Assembly: GCF_017115105.1 (NCBI RefSeq) | Contig: NZ_JABXKH010000046.1 | Coordinates: 59,550-123,549, forward strand | DNA from: Nostoc sp. NMS2 | GTDB taxonomy: Bacteria; Cyanobacteriota; Cyanobacteriia; Cyanobacteriales; Nostocaceae | DNA length: 64,000 nt | Direction of reading: 5' to 3' | Shown here: piece by piece, positions 35,886-44,436 of the stretch | Layout of the letters: each line of letters begins with the position of its first letter | Numbering within the stretch: position 1 is the stretch's first letter | Notes under the pieces: model-generated | Database searches by the model: none | What the model saw: only the letters and a program-made list of their open reading frames with translations | What the model was told of the DNA's origin: nothing | Position numbers and translations under genes: made by a program

Positions 35886-37574
35886 ATGACGCAGGTAGAA
35901 TTTCCACGGAATACTCCACCAGAAGGAAAAAAACCGGAAATGGTGGCTGGCCACGCTTCCCATCCGAAGGCGTGGAAATGGCAAGACTATTTTACATTTA
36001 ATGTTGACCACAAGGTTATTGGTATTCAATACCTGGTGACGGCGTTTGTTTTCTATCTCATCGGCGGACTGATGGCGATCGCTCTGCGGGTGGAATTAGC
36101 AACACCAGAAGCAGACGTACTCGACCCTAATCTGTATAACGCTTTCATGACCAATCACGGGACGATTATGATCTTCCTGTGGATTGTTCCTAGCGCCATT
36201 GGGGGATTTGGTAACTATTTAGTGCCGTTGATGGTCGGTGCTAGGGATATGGCTTTCCCGAAGCTGAATGCGATCGCATTTTGGTTAAACCCACCAGCCG
36301 GTGCGCTCATATTAGGTAGTTTCTTTTTTGGCGGTTCGCAATCGGGTTGGACAGCTTACCCACCCTTGAGTTTGGTGACAGCGCCAATCGCTCAAACTAT
36401 GTGGATATTAGCGATTGTCCTAGTGGGAACTTCTTCAATTTTGGGTTCGCTAAACTTTGTGATCACCATTTTGATGATGAAGGTTCCTAGCATGAAATGG
36501 GATCAAGTACCCTTGTTTTGCTGGGCAATCTTGGCAACTTCACTGCTGGCGCTGCTTTCCACACCTGTATTAGCAGCCGGTTTAATTCTGCTGTTATTTG
36601 ACCTCAACTTTGGCACCTCCTTCTTTAAACCAGATGCAGGCGGTAACGTTGTAATTTATCAACACTTATTCTGGTTTTATTCTCACCCGGCAGTATATTT
36701 AATGATTCTGCCCATCTTCGGCATCATGTCGGAGGTAATTCCAGTTCACTCCCGCAAGCCGATTTTTGGTTATAAAGCGATCGCTTATTCTAGCGTAGCC
36801 ATCTGCGTTGTGGGTTTGTTCGTCTGGGTACACCACATGTTTACCAGTGGCACACCCGGTTGGATGCGGATGTTCTTCACCATCTCCACTCTCATAGTTG
36901 CAGTTCCCACTGGCGTGAAGATTTTTGCCTGGGTTGCTACCCTGTGGGGTGGTAAAATCCGCTTCACCGGTGCGATGCTTTTCGCCATTGGTTTGTTGTC
37001 TATGTTTGTCATGGGCGGCTTAAGTGGTGTGACGATGGGAACAGCGCCTTTTGATGTTCACGTCCATGACACATATTATGTTGTCGGACATTTCCACTAC
37101 GTTCTGTTTGGCGGTTCCGTGTTTGGCATTTACGCCGGTATTTATCACTGGTTCCCCAAAATGACCGGACGAATGTTGAATGAAAGCTTGGGACGGATTC
37201 ATTTCGCCCTCACCTTCATCGGCACAAATCTTACATTTTTACCCATGCACGAATTGGGTTTGAAAGGAATGCCTAGACGGGTGGCAATGTATGACCCGCA
37301 ATTTATCGACCTCAATCAAATTTGTACCTTTGGTTCAATTATTTTGGGGATATCGGTAATTCCTTTCGCCATTAACATGATTTACAGTTGGCTGAAAGGG
37401 CCCTTGGCTGGTGATAATCCTTGGCAAGCTTTGACTTTAGAATGGACAACTAGCTCACCACCTGCAATTGAAAACTGGGAAGTGTTGCCGGTTGTGACTC
37501 ATGGCCCTTATGACTACGGTCATGGTCATAGTAATGAAGTACAGCCATCTGCAACGCCGGAAGCTAGTGCTTAG
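35886..37574 (+). CDS. coxA: Cytochrome c oxidase subunit I
   Basis: This 562-aa subunit holds heme a and the heme a3-CuB oxygen-reducing centre. The ligands are visible: His91 in FMTNHGTIMIFLW, the cross-linked His-Tyr in SHPAVYLMILP, the CuB pair in VWVHHMFTSG, and HDTYYVVGHFHYVLFGG. About twelve transmembrane helices are expected. The Glu-less or Glu-containing type of the D channel was not resolved by eye. It consumes oxygen at a membrane, which in heterocysts protects nitrogenase. It is the middle gene of coxBAC. Confidence 0.97.
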   Translation: MTQVEFPRNTPPEGKKPEMVAGHASHPKAWKWQDYFTFNVDHKVIGIQYLVTAFVFYLIGGLMAIALRVELATPEADVLDPNLYNAFMTNHGTIMIFLWIVPSAIGGFGNYLVPLMVGARDMAFPKLNAIAFWLNPPAGALILGSFFFGGSQSGWTAYPPLSLVTAPIAQTMWILAIVLVGTSSILGSLNFVITILMMKVPSMKWDQVPLFCWAILATSLLALLSTPVLAAGLILLLFDLNFGTSFFKPDAGGNVVIYQHLFWFYSHPAVYLMILPIFGIMSEVIPVHSRKPIFGYKAIAYSSVAICVVGLFVWVHHMFTSGTPGWMRMFFTISTLIVAVPTGVKIFAWVATLWGGKIRFTGAMLFAIGLLSMFVMGGLSGVTMGTAPFDVHVHDTYYVVGHFHYVLFGGSVFGIYAGIYHWFPKMTGRMLNESLGRIHFALTFIGTNLTFLPMHELGLKGMPRRVAMYDPQFIDLNQICTFGSIILGISVIPFAINMIYSWLKGPLAGDNPWQALTLEWTTSSPPAIENWEVLPVVTHGPYDYGHGHSNEVQPSATPEASA

Positions 37575-37605
37575 ATAGTCTCGTAAATTCGTAGCCAATT
37601 GAGGA

Positions 37606-37731
37606 TTTAAACGCAAAGGGGCACAAAGTTTAGCGCAGAGGTACGCAAAGTTTGTTTGAGTCCATTCGCTACGAACAGAGGTAAAACTCTGCGTACCTTA
37701 GCGTTTACTTTGCGTTCCTTTGCGTTTAAAA
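37606..37731. repeat. AACGCAAAGG dispersed repeat, inverted pair
   Basis: The left arm at 37606-37652 (AAACGCAAAGGGGCACAAAG...) and right arm at 37683-37731 (...TTTGCGTTCCTTTGCGTTTA) form the same palindromic layout as at 30811. It lies between coxA and coxC. Confidence 0.7.
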
Positions 37732-37786
37732 AAGACTTCATTCATTCTCCACAACAGACGCAGCGAATAATATTGTCGAAAAATCT

Positions 37787-38386
37787 ATGACTATAGCTAC
37801 AACGACAAGCGAAGATCACAGTGCAGGACACGAAGAACATCCAGATTTAAGAGTTTGGGGACTGTTGACATTCCTCGCTTCTGAATCCCTGATGTTTGGA
37901 GGATTTTTTGCCACTTATCTATTTTTTCGGGGTACTACAGCAGTTTGGCCTCCAGAAGGGAGTGAGGTAGAACTACTTGTACCAACGATTAACACCATTA
38001 TTCTGGTGTCTAGTAGTTTCGTCATTCACTTCGGTGATACGGCGATTAAAAAGAATAACGTCAAGGGAATGCAACTGTGGTACGCAATTACTGCACTCAT
38101 GGGGGCAATTTTCTTAGGTGGTCAAGTTTATGAGTACTCAACATTAGGATACGGACTGACTACCAACGTCTTCGCCAACTGCTTTTATATCATGACTGGG
38201 TTCCACGGTTTGCACGTTTTTGTGGGACTGTTATTGATCTTACGTGTATTGTGGCGATCGCGTCTTCCCGGTGAATATTCTGCAACCAATCATACTTTCA
38301 TCGAAATGGCAGAGATTTACTGGCACTTCGTGGACATTATTTGGATTGTTCTCTTCACCTTGGTGTACGTTCTGACTTTGTTTTAA
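37787..38386 (+). CDS. coxC: Cytochrome c oxidase subunit III
   Basis: This 199-aa five-helix subunit stabilises subunit I. Conserved segments are LRVWGLLTFLASESLMFGGFFATYLFFRG, FYIMTGFHGLHVFVGLLLI, and the C-terminal EIYWHFVDIIWIVLFTLVYVL. The short length (cyanobacterial type, without the two first helices of mitochondrial subunit III) is normal. It closes the coxBAC operon; a hairpin follows. Confidence 0.96.
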   Translation: MTIATTTSEDHSAGHEEHPDLRVWGLLTFLASESLMFGGFFATYLFFRGTTAVWPPEGSEVELLVPTINTIILVSSSFVIHFGDTAIKKNNVKGMQLWYAITALMGAIFLGGQVYEYSTLGYGLTTNVFANCFYIMTGFHGLHVFVGLLLILRVLWRSRLPGEYSATNHTFIEMAEIYWHFVDIIWIVLFTLVYVLTLF

Positions 38387-38407
38387 ATTGGGTATTGGGC
38401 AAAGCAA

Positions 38408-38461
38408 AGACGCGATAAATCGCCGTCTCTACAATAATCAATATGGCGATTTATTGCGTCT
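38408..38461 (+). terminator. Long hairpin after coxC
   Basis: AGACGCGATAAATCGCC (38408-38424) pairs with GGCGATTTATTGCGTCT (38445-38461), a 17-bp stem with one G-U pair. It lies 22 bases after the coxC stop and could end or stabilise the cox transcript. Confidence 0.6.
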
Positions 38462-38527
38462 CTTGCCTTAACCGAACCGTATTGCCTCATATCCCTGATC
38501 CTCCTTATCTCCATTCAGGAGTTAATT

Positions 38528-39013
38528 ATGCAAGTCGATCCAAACAAATTCTCCTGGTTTGAGGTTCCAGAGGACATCAAACATTTATTAATTCTCGCTG
38601 CACAAAACTGGGAAAATACATCAGAATCCGAAAAATATATTCAACAAGCTTTAGCACAGACTGGTGAAAATACAGATGTCTTAGTAGCAGCATATAGATT
38701 TTTCTATTATAAAAATAATTATTCTCTTGCACTACAAACAACAATCAAATTATTAGATAAAATTAAAGAACTAGAAAAATTCCCTGATGAATGGGAGCAA
38801 CTTCAGCCCATATTAGTCAATCGCAAAGAAGACCCACAAATTCGATTGTACTTAAATGCTTATGCTGCTTCTGGATTAGTACTAGCAAAGTTAGGAGAAA
38901 TTGAGCAAGCAAAAGAAATCAGCACCAGAGTCAAACAGATAGACGACAAGAATGATTTTGGTTCTGGGATTCTGCTGGATATTTTGACACGTCCAGCAGA
39001 AGAAGACGATTAA
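38528..39013 (+). CDS. Helical-repeat (TPR-like) hypothetical protein
   Basis: This 161-aa soluble protein is almost entirely helical, with pairs such as ILAAQNWENTSESEKYIQQAL, AAYRFFYYKNNYSLALQTTI and LNAYAASGLVLAKLGEIEQA that look like TPR units. A CAGGAG site precedes the ATG. It sits directly after coxC on the same strand. I do not recognise a named family; an oxidase assembly or chaperone role is only suggested by position. Confidence 0.6.
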   Translation: MQVDPNKFSWFEVPEDIKHLLILAAQNWENTSESEKYIQQALAQTGENTDVLVAAYRFFYYKNNYSLALQTTIKLLDKIKELEKFPDEWEQLQPILVNRKEDPQIRLYLNAYAASGLVLAKLGEIEQAKEISTRVKQIDDKNDFGSGILLDILTRPAEEDD

Positions 39014-39042
39014 TTAGTCAGCAATGAAAAGTCAAGGTGAAA

Positions 39043-39207
39043 ATGATGAACAATTGGTTATCTACTAAATCCTATTCTCTATTAGGAGCAGCTACTGATA
39101 GTAACTCTATCTTCCCTGTTATTAACATACCTACTAAAGCTCCTGTAGGTAATGTTCCTAATGTCTCACCGATCATTGTGATCCAATCTTCTCCGCTATC
39201 AATTTAA
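39043..39207 (+). CDS. Possible 54-aa small protein
   Basis: An open frame begins ATGATGAACAATTGG behind GGTGAAA and ends TAA at 39207, coding 54 aa (MMNNWLSTKSYSLLGAATDS...). It fits neatly between two real genes in the same direction. There is no known motif, and it could be chance. Confidence 0.3.
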   Translation: MMNNWLSTKSYSLLGAATDSNSIFPVINIPTKAPVGNVPNVSPIIVIQSSPLSI

Positions 39208-39212
39208 AAGTT

Positions 39213-39824
39213 ATGAAAGGTAGCGATTGGCTGCTAACAGGGGACGGTCAGCATCAAGTCTGTAAATCTGTAAGATCCTGGGATTTATTGAGAGAAAATT
39301 ACCGCCTTTATCGGTTTTTAACTGAGGTGGAAGATGTTCTCAATGGCAGTGACAATGAAACCAATTGTCTACCAGAAATTCGGATGCTTGTAAGGTGCTT
39401 GATCGTAAATTCTTACTGGGTGCAAAGTCAACATTTAGAGCCTTCACCCAAAACGGGAAGCTCTGTTTTACTCCTATATGATGAATTGGGTTTTCCGTTG
39501 ACTGTGCAAACAGTAATATTTGCACCAGGAACCCGATCAAACATTCATAATCATGGAACGTGGGGAATCGTGGCGGTGCTAAAAGGGCAGGAAAAAAATA
39601 CTTTTTGGCAACGCACCAATAGCCCAGAATCTCAGGACAAAATTGCAGCAACGGGAGAGTTAACTCTCTTCCCAGGAGACATTATTAGCTTTACTCCCGA
39701 TGCAATTCACAGTGTAGAAGCAGTGGGTGATGAACCAACTGTGACTTTTAATATTTATGGCGAAACTGATCCAAATGAGAGGTTTGAGTTTGACTCAGTT
39801 AGCCATAAAGCGAGGAATTTTTAA
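39213..39824 (+). CDS. Cupin-fold protein, cysteine dioxygenase-like
   Basis: This 203-aa protein shows a cupin metal motif, IHNHGTWGIVAVLKGQEKN (residues about 109-127), and a second part, FTPDAIHSVEAVGDEPTV (about 165-182), giving the three-His site of iron thiol dioxygenase-like cupins. The N-terminal 90 residues are helical. Enzymatic activity is inferred. It is followed 56 bases later by the nitrogenase-associated ArsC-like gene. Cysteine or other small thiol oxidation would be a reasonable test substrate class. Confidence 0.8.
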   Translation: MKGSDWLLTGDGQHQVCKSVRSWDLLRENYRLYRFLTEVEDVLNGSDNETNCLPEIRMLVRCLIVNSYWVQSQHLEPSPKTGSSVLLLYDELGFPLTVQTVIFAPGTRSNIHNHGTWGIVAVLKGQEKNTFWQRTNSPESQDKIAATGELTLFPGDIISFTPDAIHSVEAVGDEPTVTFNIYGETDPNERFEFDSVSHKARNF

Positions 39825-39880
39825 TTTCATCGGTTCGTAGTTGGCGCTTTAGCGCTAAAGAGTAATTAGGAGATAGTTGA

Positions 39881-40351
39881 ATGGCAAAAGTAATTTTCTA
39901 TAGCAAACCAGGCTGTAAAGGTGGTACTAAGCAAAAAGTTTTGCTAACAGCTGCCGGTCATGAAGTGATACCACAGAATCTGCTAACAGAACCTTGGACA
40001 GTTGAACGGTTGCGTTCATTTTTTGGCGATCGCCCCGTAGCCGAATGGTTTAATACTTCCGCCCCCAAGATAAAATCTGGTGAGGTGGTTCCTGAAAAAG
40101 TAGATGAACAAACCGCTTTGGCGCTGATGCTAAAAGAACCACTGTTAATTCGCCGTCCTTTGTTAGAAGTAGGCGATCGCCGTGAGGTAGGATTTGATGT
40201 CCAAAAAATTGATACTTGGATTGGCTTACAAGCTGTGGATGAATCCTTGCAAGAAATCAGCGACAAGCTTTTGAAGCAAGATTTGCAAAACTGTTCCCAC
40301 GGCCACGATCATGGTCATAAACAGCACAAGGAAGGTGGCTGTAAGCATTAG
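39881..40351 (+). CDS. Nitrogenase-associated ArsC/Spx-like protein with His-rich tail
   Basis: This 156-aa thioredoxin-fold protein starts KVIFYSKPGCKGGTKQKVLL, an ArsC-like active site with a single cysteine. It continues with LRSFFGDRPVAEWFN and KEPLLIRRPLLEVGDRREVGF, matching the nitrogenase-associated protein family I know from nif clusters. The C-terminal 19 residues are unusual: CSHGHDHGHKQHKEGGCKH contains seven histidines and two cysteines, suggesting metal binding. Arsenate reduction is unlikely to be its main role. It lies after coxBAC and the cupin, consistent with a nitrogen-fixation context. Confidence 0.82.
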   Translation: MAKVIFYSKPGCKGGTKQKVLLTAAGHEVIPQNLLTEPWTVERLRSFFGDRPVAEWFNTSAPKIKSGEVVPEKVDEQTALALMLKEPLLIRRPLLEVGDRREVGFDVQKIDTWIGLQAVDESLQEISDKLLKQDLQNCSHGHDHGHKQHKEGGCKH

Positions 40352-40370
40352 ACATCTCCGAAAAAGAATG

Positions 40371-40397
40371 TAGAGACGTAGCACTGCTACGTCTCTA
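40371..40397. terminator. Bidirectional terminator between ArsC-like gene and cysK
   Basis: TAGAGACGTAGCA and TGCTACGTCTCTA are perfect reverse complements around one base. The hairpin sits 20 bases after one stop and close to the convergent cysK stop. Confidence 0.65.
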
Positions 40398-40400
40398 TCC

Positions 40401-41360
40401 TTAACGCACGCCAGCAGTTTCTAAAGACAAATCTTGAAACATGGGGGTGCTGAGGTAACGTTCACCGAAGGAAGGCTGAATCATCACGATTAAACGTCCA
40501 GCATTTTCTGGGCGTTTACCTACTTGAATAGCAGCACACAAAGCTGCACCAGAGGATATCCCAGATAATAAGCCTTCTTCTTTTGCCAAACGTCGCCCGT
40601 AAGCGATCGCTTGTTCATCGCTGACTCTAATTACTTCATCAACCAATTCCAGCCGCAGAACGTCTGGGATAAATCCCGCACCAATACCTTGAATTTTGTG
40701 TGGCCCGGCTTCACCACCGGAGAGAACTGGGCTGTTGCTGGGTTCAACTGCGATCGCCTTAAAAGTCGCTTTGCGCTGTTTAAGTACTTCTGCAATCCCA
40801 GTAATCGTCCCACCAGTACCTACCCCAGCAATGACGATATCCACTTCCCCGTCTGTATCTGTCCAAATTTCTTCGGCGGTGGTTTCCTGGTGAACTTTAG
40901 GATTAGCAGGGTTGCGGAACTGTTGCAGCATAAAAGCATTGGGAGTATTAGCCACAATTTCTTCAGCTTTGCGAATTGCTCCCCGCATCCCTTCCGCGCC
41001 TGGTGTTAACTCTAAAGCTGCACCATAAGCTCTCAGCATAGCGCGTCGTTCTTGGCTCATCGTCTCTGGCATTGTCAAAATTAAACGGTAGCCACGTGCT
41101 GCTGCTACCATCGCTAGAGCAATTCCTGTATTACCTGAAGTAGGCTCAACTAAAATAGTCTTTCCGGGGGAAATTGAGCCAGCCGCTTCTGCTGAGAGTA
41201 CCATACTTAACCCAATGCGGTCTTTTACCGAAGCTGCTGGGTTCATCCCTTCTAATTTGACAACTATCCTTGCTACTACTCCCTCAGCTTGAGGAATCTT
41301 GTTCAGTTGAACTAAAGGAGTTCGCCCGATCAGTTCTGTTATATCTTGAGCAATCCGCAT
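40401..41360 (-). CDS. cysK: Cysteine synthase A
   Basis: CysK makes cysteine from O-acetylserine and sulfide using PLP. The PLP lysine is in [11 protein letters not shown] (about residues 37-47), the substrate loop is [10 protein letters not shown], and the [20 protein letters not shown] and [15 protein letters not shown] motifs are present. The 319-aa length is typical. It is convergent with the ArsC-like gene. An upstream gap of about 1 kb follows its start. CysM is less likely given these motifs. Confidence 0.93.
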   Translation of the reverse strand: MRIAQDITELIGRTPLVQLNKIPQAEGVVARIVVKLEGMNPAASVKDRIGLSMVLSAEAAGSISPGKTILVEPTSGNTGIALAMVAAARGYRLILTMPETMSQERRAMLRAYGAALELTPGAEGMRGAIRKAEEIVANTPNAFMLQQFRNPANPKVHQETTAEEIWTDTDGEVDIVIAGVGTGGTITGIAEVLKQRKATFKAIAVEPSNSPVLSGGEAGPHKIQGIGAGFIPDVLRLELVDEVIRVSDEQAIAYGRRLAKEEGLLSGISSGAALCAAIQVGKRPENAGRLIVMIQPSFGERYLSTPMFQDLSLETAGVR

Positions 41361-42356
41361 TTATTTAACTCCTAAAATCCTAAATCTTAGTACAGAATAT
41401 TTACTTATAACAATAAGCTTTTGTGTATTTAATTTGCAGTTGAGTCTCAATGAGTGCATATACTATGTATTTTAACTAAACCACAAAATATGAAAGTTTA
41501 GGAAGAACTTTTATCAGAGGCTCTCATTGATTCTTACTTCAGCAGATGTCTAGCTTGCCATCCTTTTATTTTACCATTTGGAATTGCTGACTATTGTCTC
41601 TTAGGCTAAGATCAATTTCTATAATTCTGTATATATGAATAATTTTCATCATCATTTTCTATTTGTGATGGAAATATAATTTACTTTCAAAACATTTAAT
41701 GGATTTTCTGAATTTATTAGTTTATCTTAGTCAAGAGACATTGCTATTTACTTTTGAGTACAGATTCTATCTACTAAAACTTGCATCAAAAACAGTTCTA
41801 AAGCATTGCCTACATTGCTTTTAGGTTGAGTACAAAAATACCAGAACCCCACTTCAAAAACACTAGCACCCCGTCTCAAAAACACTAGCACCCATACCCC
41901 AATAAATTTTTGTAAGACTTATCAGGTGGCGATTACAGCCGTTGAGTACTATTCTAATGAATTTAATAATCTTAACAGGGCTGGGGTAAACTGTTTTGTG
42001 GAGAGCGACTGATATAAATCATATAGGATTTACGCAGAGATTCCCCTCTACCCCCCAACATTCCTGAGCGAAAGCTGAGTGAACTAGGGGGGACTTCTTA
42101 ATCTCCCTTTTGAGAGTAAGATGAAACCACATTCCAGAATCTAAGTGCGTTCTTTCTGATTGAATAATCCTACGTTTTGCGAAAATGTTGGTAACTTTTC
42201 AGTGGTCAGTAGTCAGTGGTAATTATAAAAATAACTGACAACTAAATGATTGTGAAAATTACCGTTTACACATATTTTAATATCAAAACTGTTTCAGACA
42301 AACAGCAAAAGATATTTTCTTACTGGGTGCATACTACCTAGCAAGTGAGAGCCAAG
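41361..42356. other. Intergenic region of about 1 kb with a 22-bp triple repeat
   Basis: No gene is supported. It includes three 22-base direct repeats at 41830-41895 and a fragment of a C/G-run hairpin element at about 42044-42112 (CCCCTCTACCCCCC against AGGGGGGACT). It must hold the cysK promoter and that of the 42357 gene. Confidence 0.5.
41830..41895. repeat. Three tandem 22-bp repeats
   Basis: Units start at 41830, 41852 and 41874. Copies 2 and 3 share TCAAAAACACTAGCACCC; copy 1 is diverged (ACAAAAATACCAGAACCC). Confidence 0.7.
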
Positions 42357-42779
42357 ATGAAAGCCAAACTTTTAAATGTTCTTACAGTTTGCGTAGTTAT
42401 TTTAGCAGTGCTTTCTCCAGAACTAGTAGTATTTGGCATAGTTTGGGAGCGACATCTGGATTTAGTAAAATCCCAGAATTTAGCTGACGAAGTTAACAAG
42501 ACTACTAAAAATGCTCCCGACTTGGCTCCCCAGACAGAGGTTACACATTCCCCTCAGACTAGCATCCAATCCTCTGACCGTAATGTGATTCATCAAATGC
42601 TGACTGTTGCTGAACAATATAAATTTGCCACTATCTTGCAATGGTTCTTCTTGTTAACCCCTATTTGTGTTGGGTTAGGAATTCTCTTTTACGACAGATA
42701 TCTTGTGCATCGTGCAGCTGTTTTAAAAGAACAAGTTGAAATGTTGGAAAGACTGTGGCAGCAAAGTATAGAACAGTGA
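42357..42779 (+). CDS. Two-helix membrane protein of unknown function
   Basis: The ATG at 42357 is preferred over the GTG four codons upstream; the product is 140 aa. One helix (LNVLTVCVVILAVLSPELVVFG) is N-terminal and another (FATILQWFFLLTPICVGLGIL) lies at about 89-109. They are separated by a polar, Thr/Gln-rich region of about 55 residues. The C-terminal helix (HRAAVLKEQVEMLERLWQQS) may be a coiled coil. It is first in a row of small same-strand genes. I do not recognise it. Confidence 0.6.
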   Translation: MKAKLLNVLTVCVVILAVLSPELVVFGIVWERHLDLVKSQNLADEVNKTTKNAPDLAPQTEVTHSPQTSIQSSDRNVIHQMLTVAEQYKFATILQWFFLLTPICVGLGILFYDRYLVHRAAVLKEQVEMLERLWQQSIEQ

Positions 42780-42818
42780 CCAATTCCCAATTTACTCACT
42801 AAAATCAACCAAAATACC

Positions 42819-43100
42819 ATGTCAGAACAACGCCAGCAACTGTATTTTAATCTGATTGATGAATTGCTCAAATGTCCTAATGGTCAAGAACCAGAAATTT
42901 TAGAATCTAGACCAGAATTAATTGACTCTGGTTTCGTAGAAACAATGTTACAAGTAGCAACGATGTTTGCCCACGAAGGCAATCAAGATGGTGCCAAATT
43001 TTTATTTTTTGTGGCACGTGAGCTAGCTAAAGAATTGGGTTTATACCCAGAAGTTCCCAATACCGAAGTTGAAAATCCTGAAGTTGCAAATAAGGAGTAA
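42819..43100 (+). CDS. Small helical hypothetical protein
   Basis: This 93-aa product contains LIDELLKCPNGQEPEILESR and a second helix pair, FVETMLQVATMFAHEGNQDGAKFLFF. That pattern resembles the N-terminal helical segment of cyanobacterial TPR/CHAT-type proteins. The C-terminus has short repeats (PEVPNTEVENPEVANKE). The next gene starts two bases after its stop, so they are co-translated. Confidence 0.6.
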   Translation: MSEQRQQLYFNLIDELLKCPNGQEPEILESRPELIDSGFVETMLQVATMFAHEGNQDGAKFLFFVARELAKELGLYPEVPNTEVENPEVANKE

Positions 43101-43102
43101 AA

Positions 43103-43414
43103 ATGCTGTTGACTTCAACGGATGCGGGACAAATCGCTTTAGAACTGCTCATGGCAGATTGGAATATTTCAGAAGAGAATCGGGAGTGGTTCACAATCTT
43201 TAACTCTCGTCTGATTGGCGAGAGTTGGTACACTGTGGAATTAGGTGTAGAAGGATTTCCCGATAGATGGTTTATTCAAGTATATGACAATGGAGTGTGC
43301 GATCCAAACTATACATTTATATCACCAATCCGTGGTTCTGAAGGATTTACAGATTTTGTAAATGTACCAGATATTATCGCAGAAGTCTTAGTTTGTGAAC
43401 GCAATGCTCGATAA
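43103..43414 (+). CDS. Hypothetical protein, 103 aa
   Basis: This soluble protein has a beta-rich core (SWYTVELGVEGFPDRWFIQVYD) and flanking helices. It begins directly after the 42819 gene. I see no catalytic motif or known family. Confidence 0.6.
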   Translation: MLLTSTDAGQIALELLMADWNISEENREWFTIFNSRLIGESWYTVELGVEGFPDRWFIQVYDNGVCDPNYTFISPIRGSEGFTDFVNVPDIIAEVLVCERNAR

Positions 43415-43446
43415 TAATAATTAAAATTCAAAATTTAGAATTCAAC

Positions 43447-43558
43447 AATAATTCGTAATGACGTTTGCGTACCTCTAAGAGGAAGCAAGCTACATGCAGC
43501 GTCTCGTAGAGAGCGTCATTAATAATTACGAATTACGAATTACGAATTACGAATTTTT
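43447..43558. repeat. Small inverted-repeat element with AATTACG STRR
   Basis: AATTCGTAATGACG on the left (to 43463) is mirrored by CGTCATTAATAATTACG at 43514-43530. Four AATTACG units (43524-43551) follow. The core has TCTCGTAGAGA-type hairpins. Confidence 0.6.
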
Positions 43559-43584
43559 AATATAAAGATGCTTTACGCAAATCG

Positions 43585-43618
43585 GAGGTGATACCAAATA
43601 AGGTACACCTCTTTTTTT
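43585..43618 (+). terminator. Rho-independent terminator
   Basis: GAGGTG and TACC pair with GGTA and CACCTC around AAATAA, followed by TTTTTTT at 43612-43618. It closes the 42357-43414 gene row. Confidence 0.8.
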
Positions 43619-43699
43619 ATGTAATATTTAATATTTTATTTAAGCCTAGTCAGGCATTTTGTCATCTTTAATTGATAAAATTATGTTATATTAAATAGC

Positions 43700-44065
43700 G
43701 TGATGGACGCTACAGAAATATCAGTTCCAATGATTGCTGAAGATATCTTAGCCAAAGAATTCACAAGAGTCCTCAACCACTACTACCCAAAAGTTGGGGA
43801 ATTACTAGATGGGTGTTATGTGAAAGTCATCACCTGTTTTTGGGGACGACCTGCTAGACGGTTGCAATATATAGGAATTTATTGCTCTGACGAAATGATT
43901 TCCTATGTGCAAGCCCACAAAGAAATTCTCAGAGAAGTAGCAGACAATATGGGTCTAGTACAGGTAGTCTGCATGAATGCCAAACGATTATTGCGCGATC
44001 CGATGTCGAAGGTCAAACACAACAATCCACGCCTATGGTTGGAGTTGCAGTGGGTTGCAAATTAG
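43700..44065 (+). CDS. Hypothetical protein, 121 aa
   Basis: This product has a helical N-terminus (EDILAKEFTRVLNHYYPKVG) and a mixed middle (VKVITCFWGRPARRLQYIGIYC). It is basic toward the C-terminus (AKRLLRDPMSKVKHNNPR). I recognise no family. An alternative start is the second ATG. It is preceded by a terminator and followed by a MITE. Confidence 0.5.
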   Translation: MMDATEISVPMIAEDILAKEFTRVLNHYYPKVGELLDGCYVKVITCFWGRPARRLQYIGIYCSDEMISYVQAHKEILREVADNMGLVQVVCMNAKRLLRDPMSKVKHNNPRLWLELQWVAN

Positions 44066-44105
44066 TCATTTATCGCATTAATGGAGAGGGGAAAATGCAA
44101 TAGTG

Positions 44106-44315
44106 CGTAGGTTTTGATTTGATCCCCCCAACCCCCCTTTTTAAGGGGGGCTAAGAATGCCTTATTTTCCCCCTTTTTAAGGGGAGCCACTGCGGTCTTG
44201 GGGTCTCCCCCGCCGCAGGATGCGCGTTCGCAAAGCGTCTCGCAGAGAAGCGCTGTAGTGAAGCAAGTGGCGTGGACTAAGGGGGATCTCCAATGACTAT
44301 GCACCAAAACCTACG
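44106..44315. mobile_element. 210-bp MITE-like element, family B
   Basis: CGTAGGTTTTG (44106-44116) at the left and CAAAACCTACG (44305-44315) at the right are perfect terminal inverted repeats. Just inside are GATCCCCCC and GGGGGATC. The interior holds C-run/G-run hairpins and a CGCAAAGCGTCTCGCAGAGA segment typical of Nostoc REP-like repeats. Confidence 0.75.
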
Positions 44316-44436
44316 AAGTATTGGGAGTAAATGTGTTTGTAGTGAGGACTTTAGTCCTTAAATATTGAAGCATTAAAGTGCTTACTACAAACCTATTGAC
44401 TACTAGAATAGCCAGCACAAAGTATCAAAGCAAGTA

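Noticed and set aside
40611..41009. Plus-strand frame of 132 codons over cysK
   Set aside because: Antisense to cysK, which carries all PLP-enzyme motifs.
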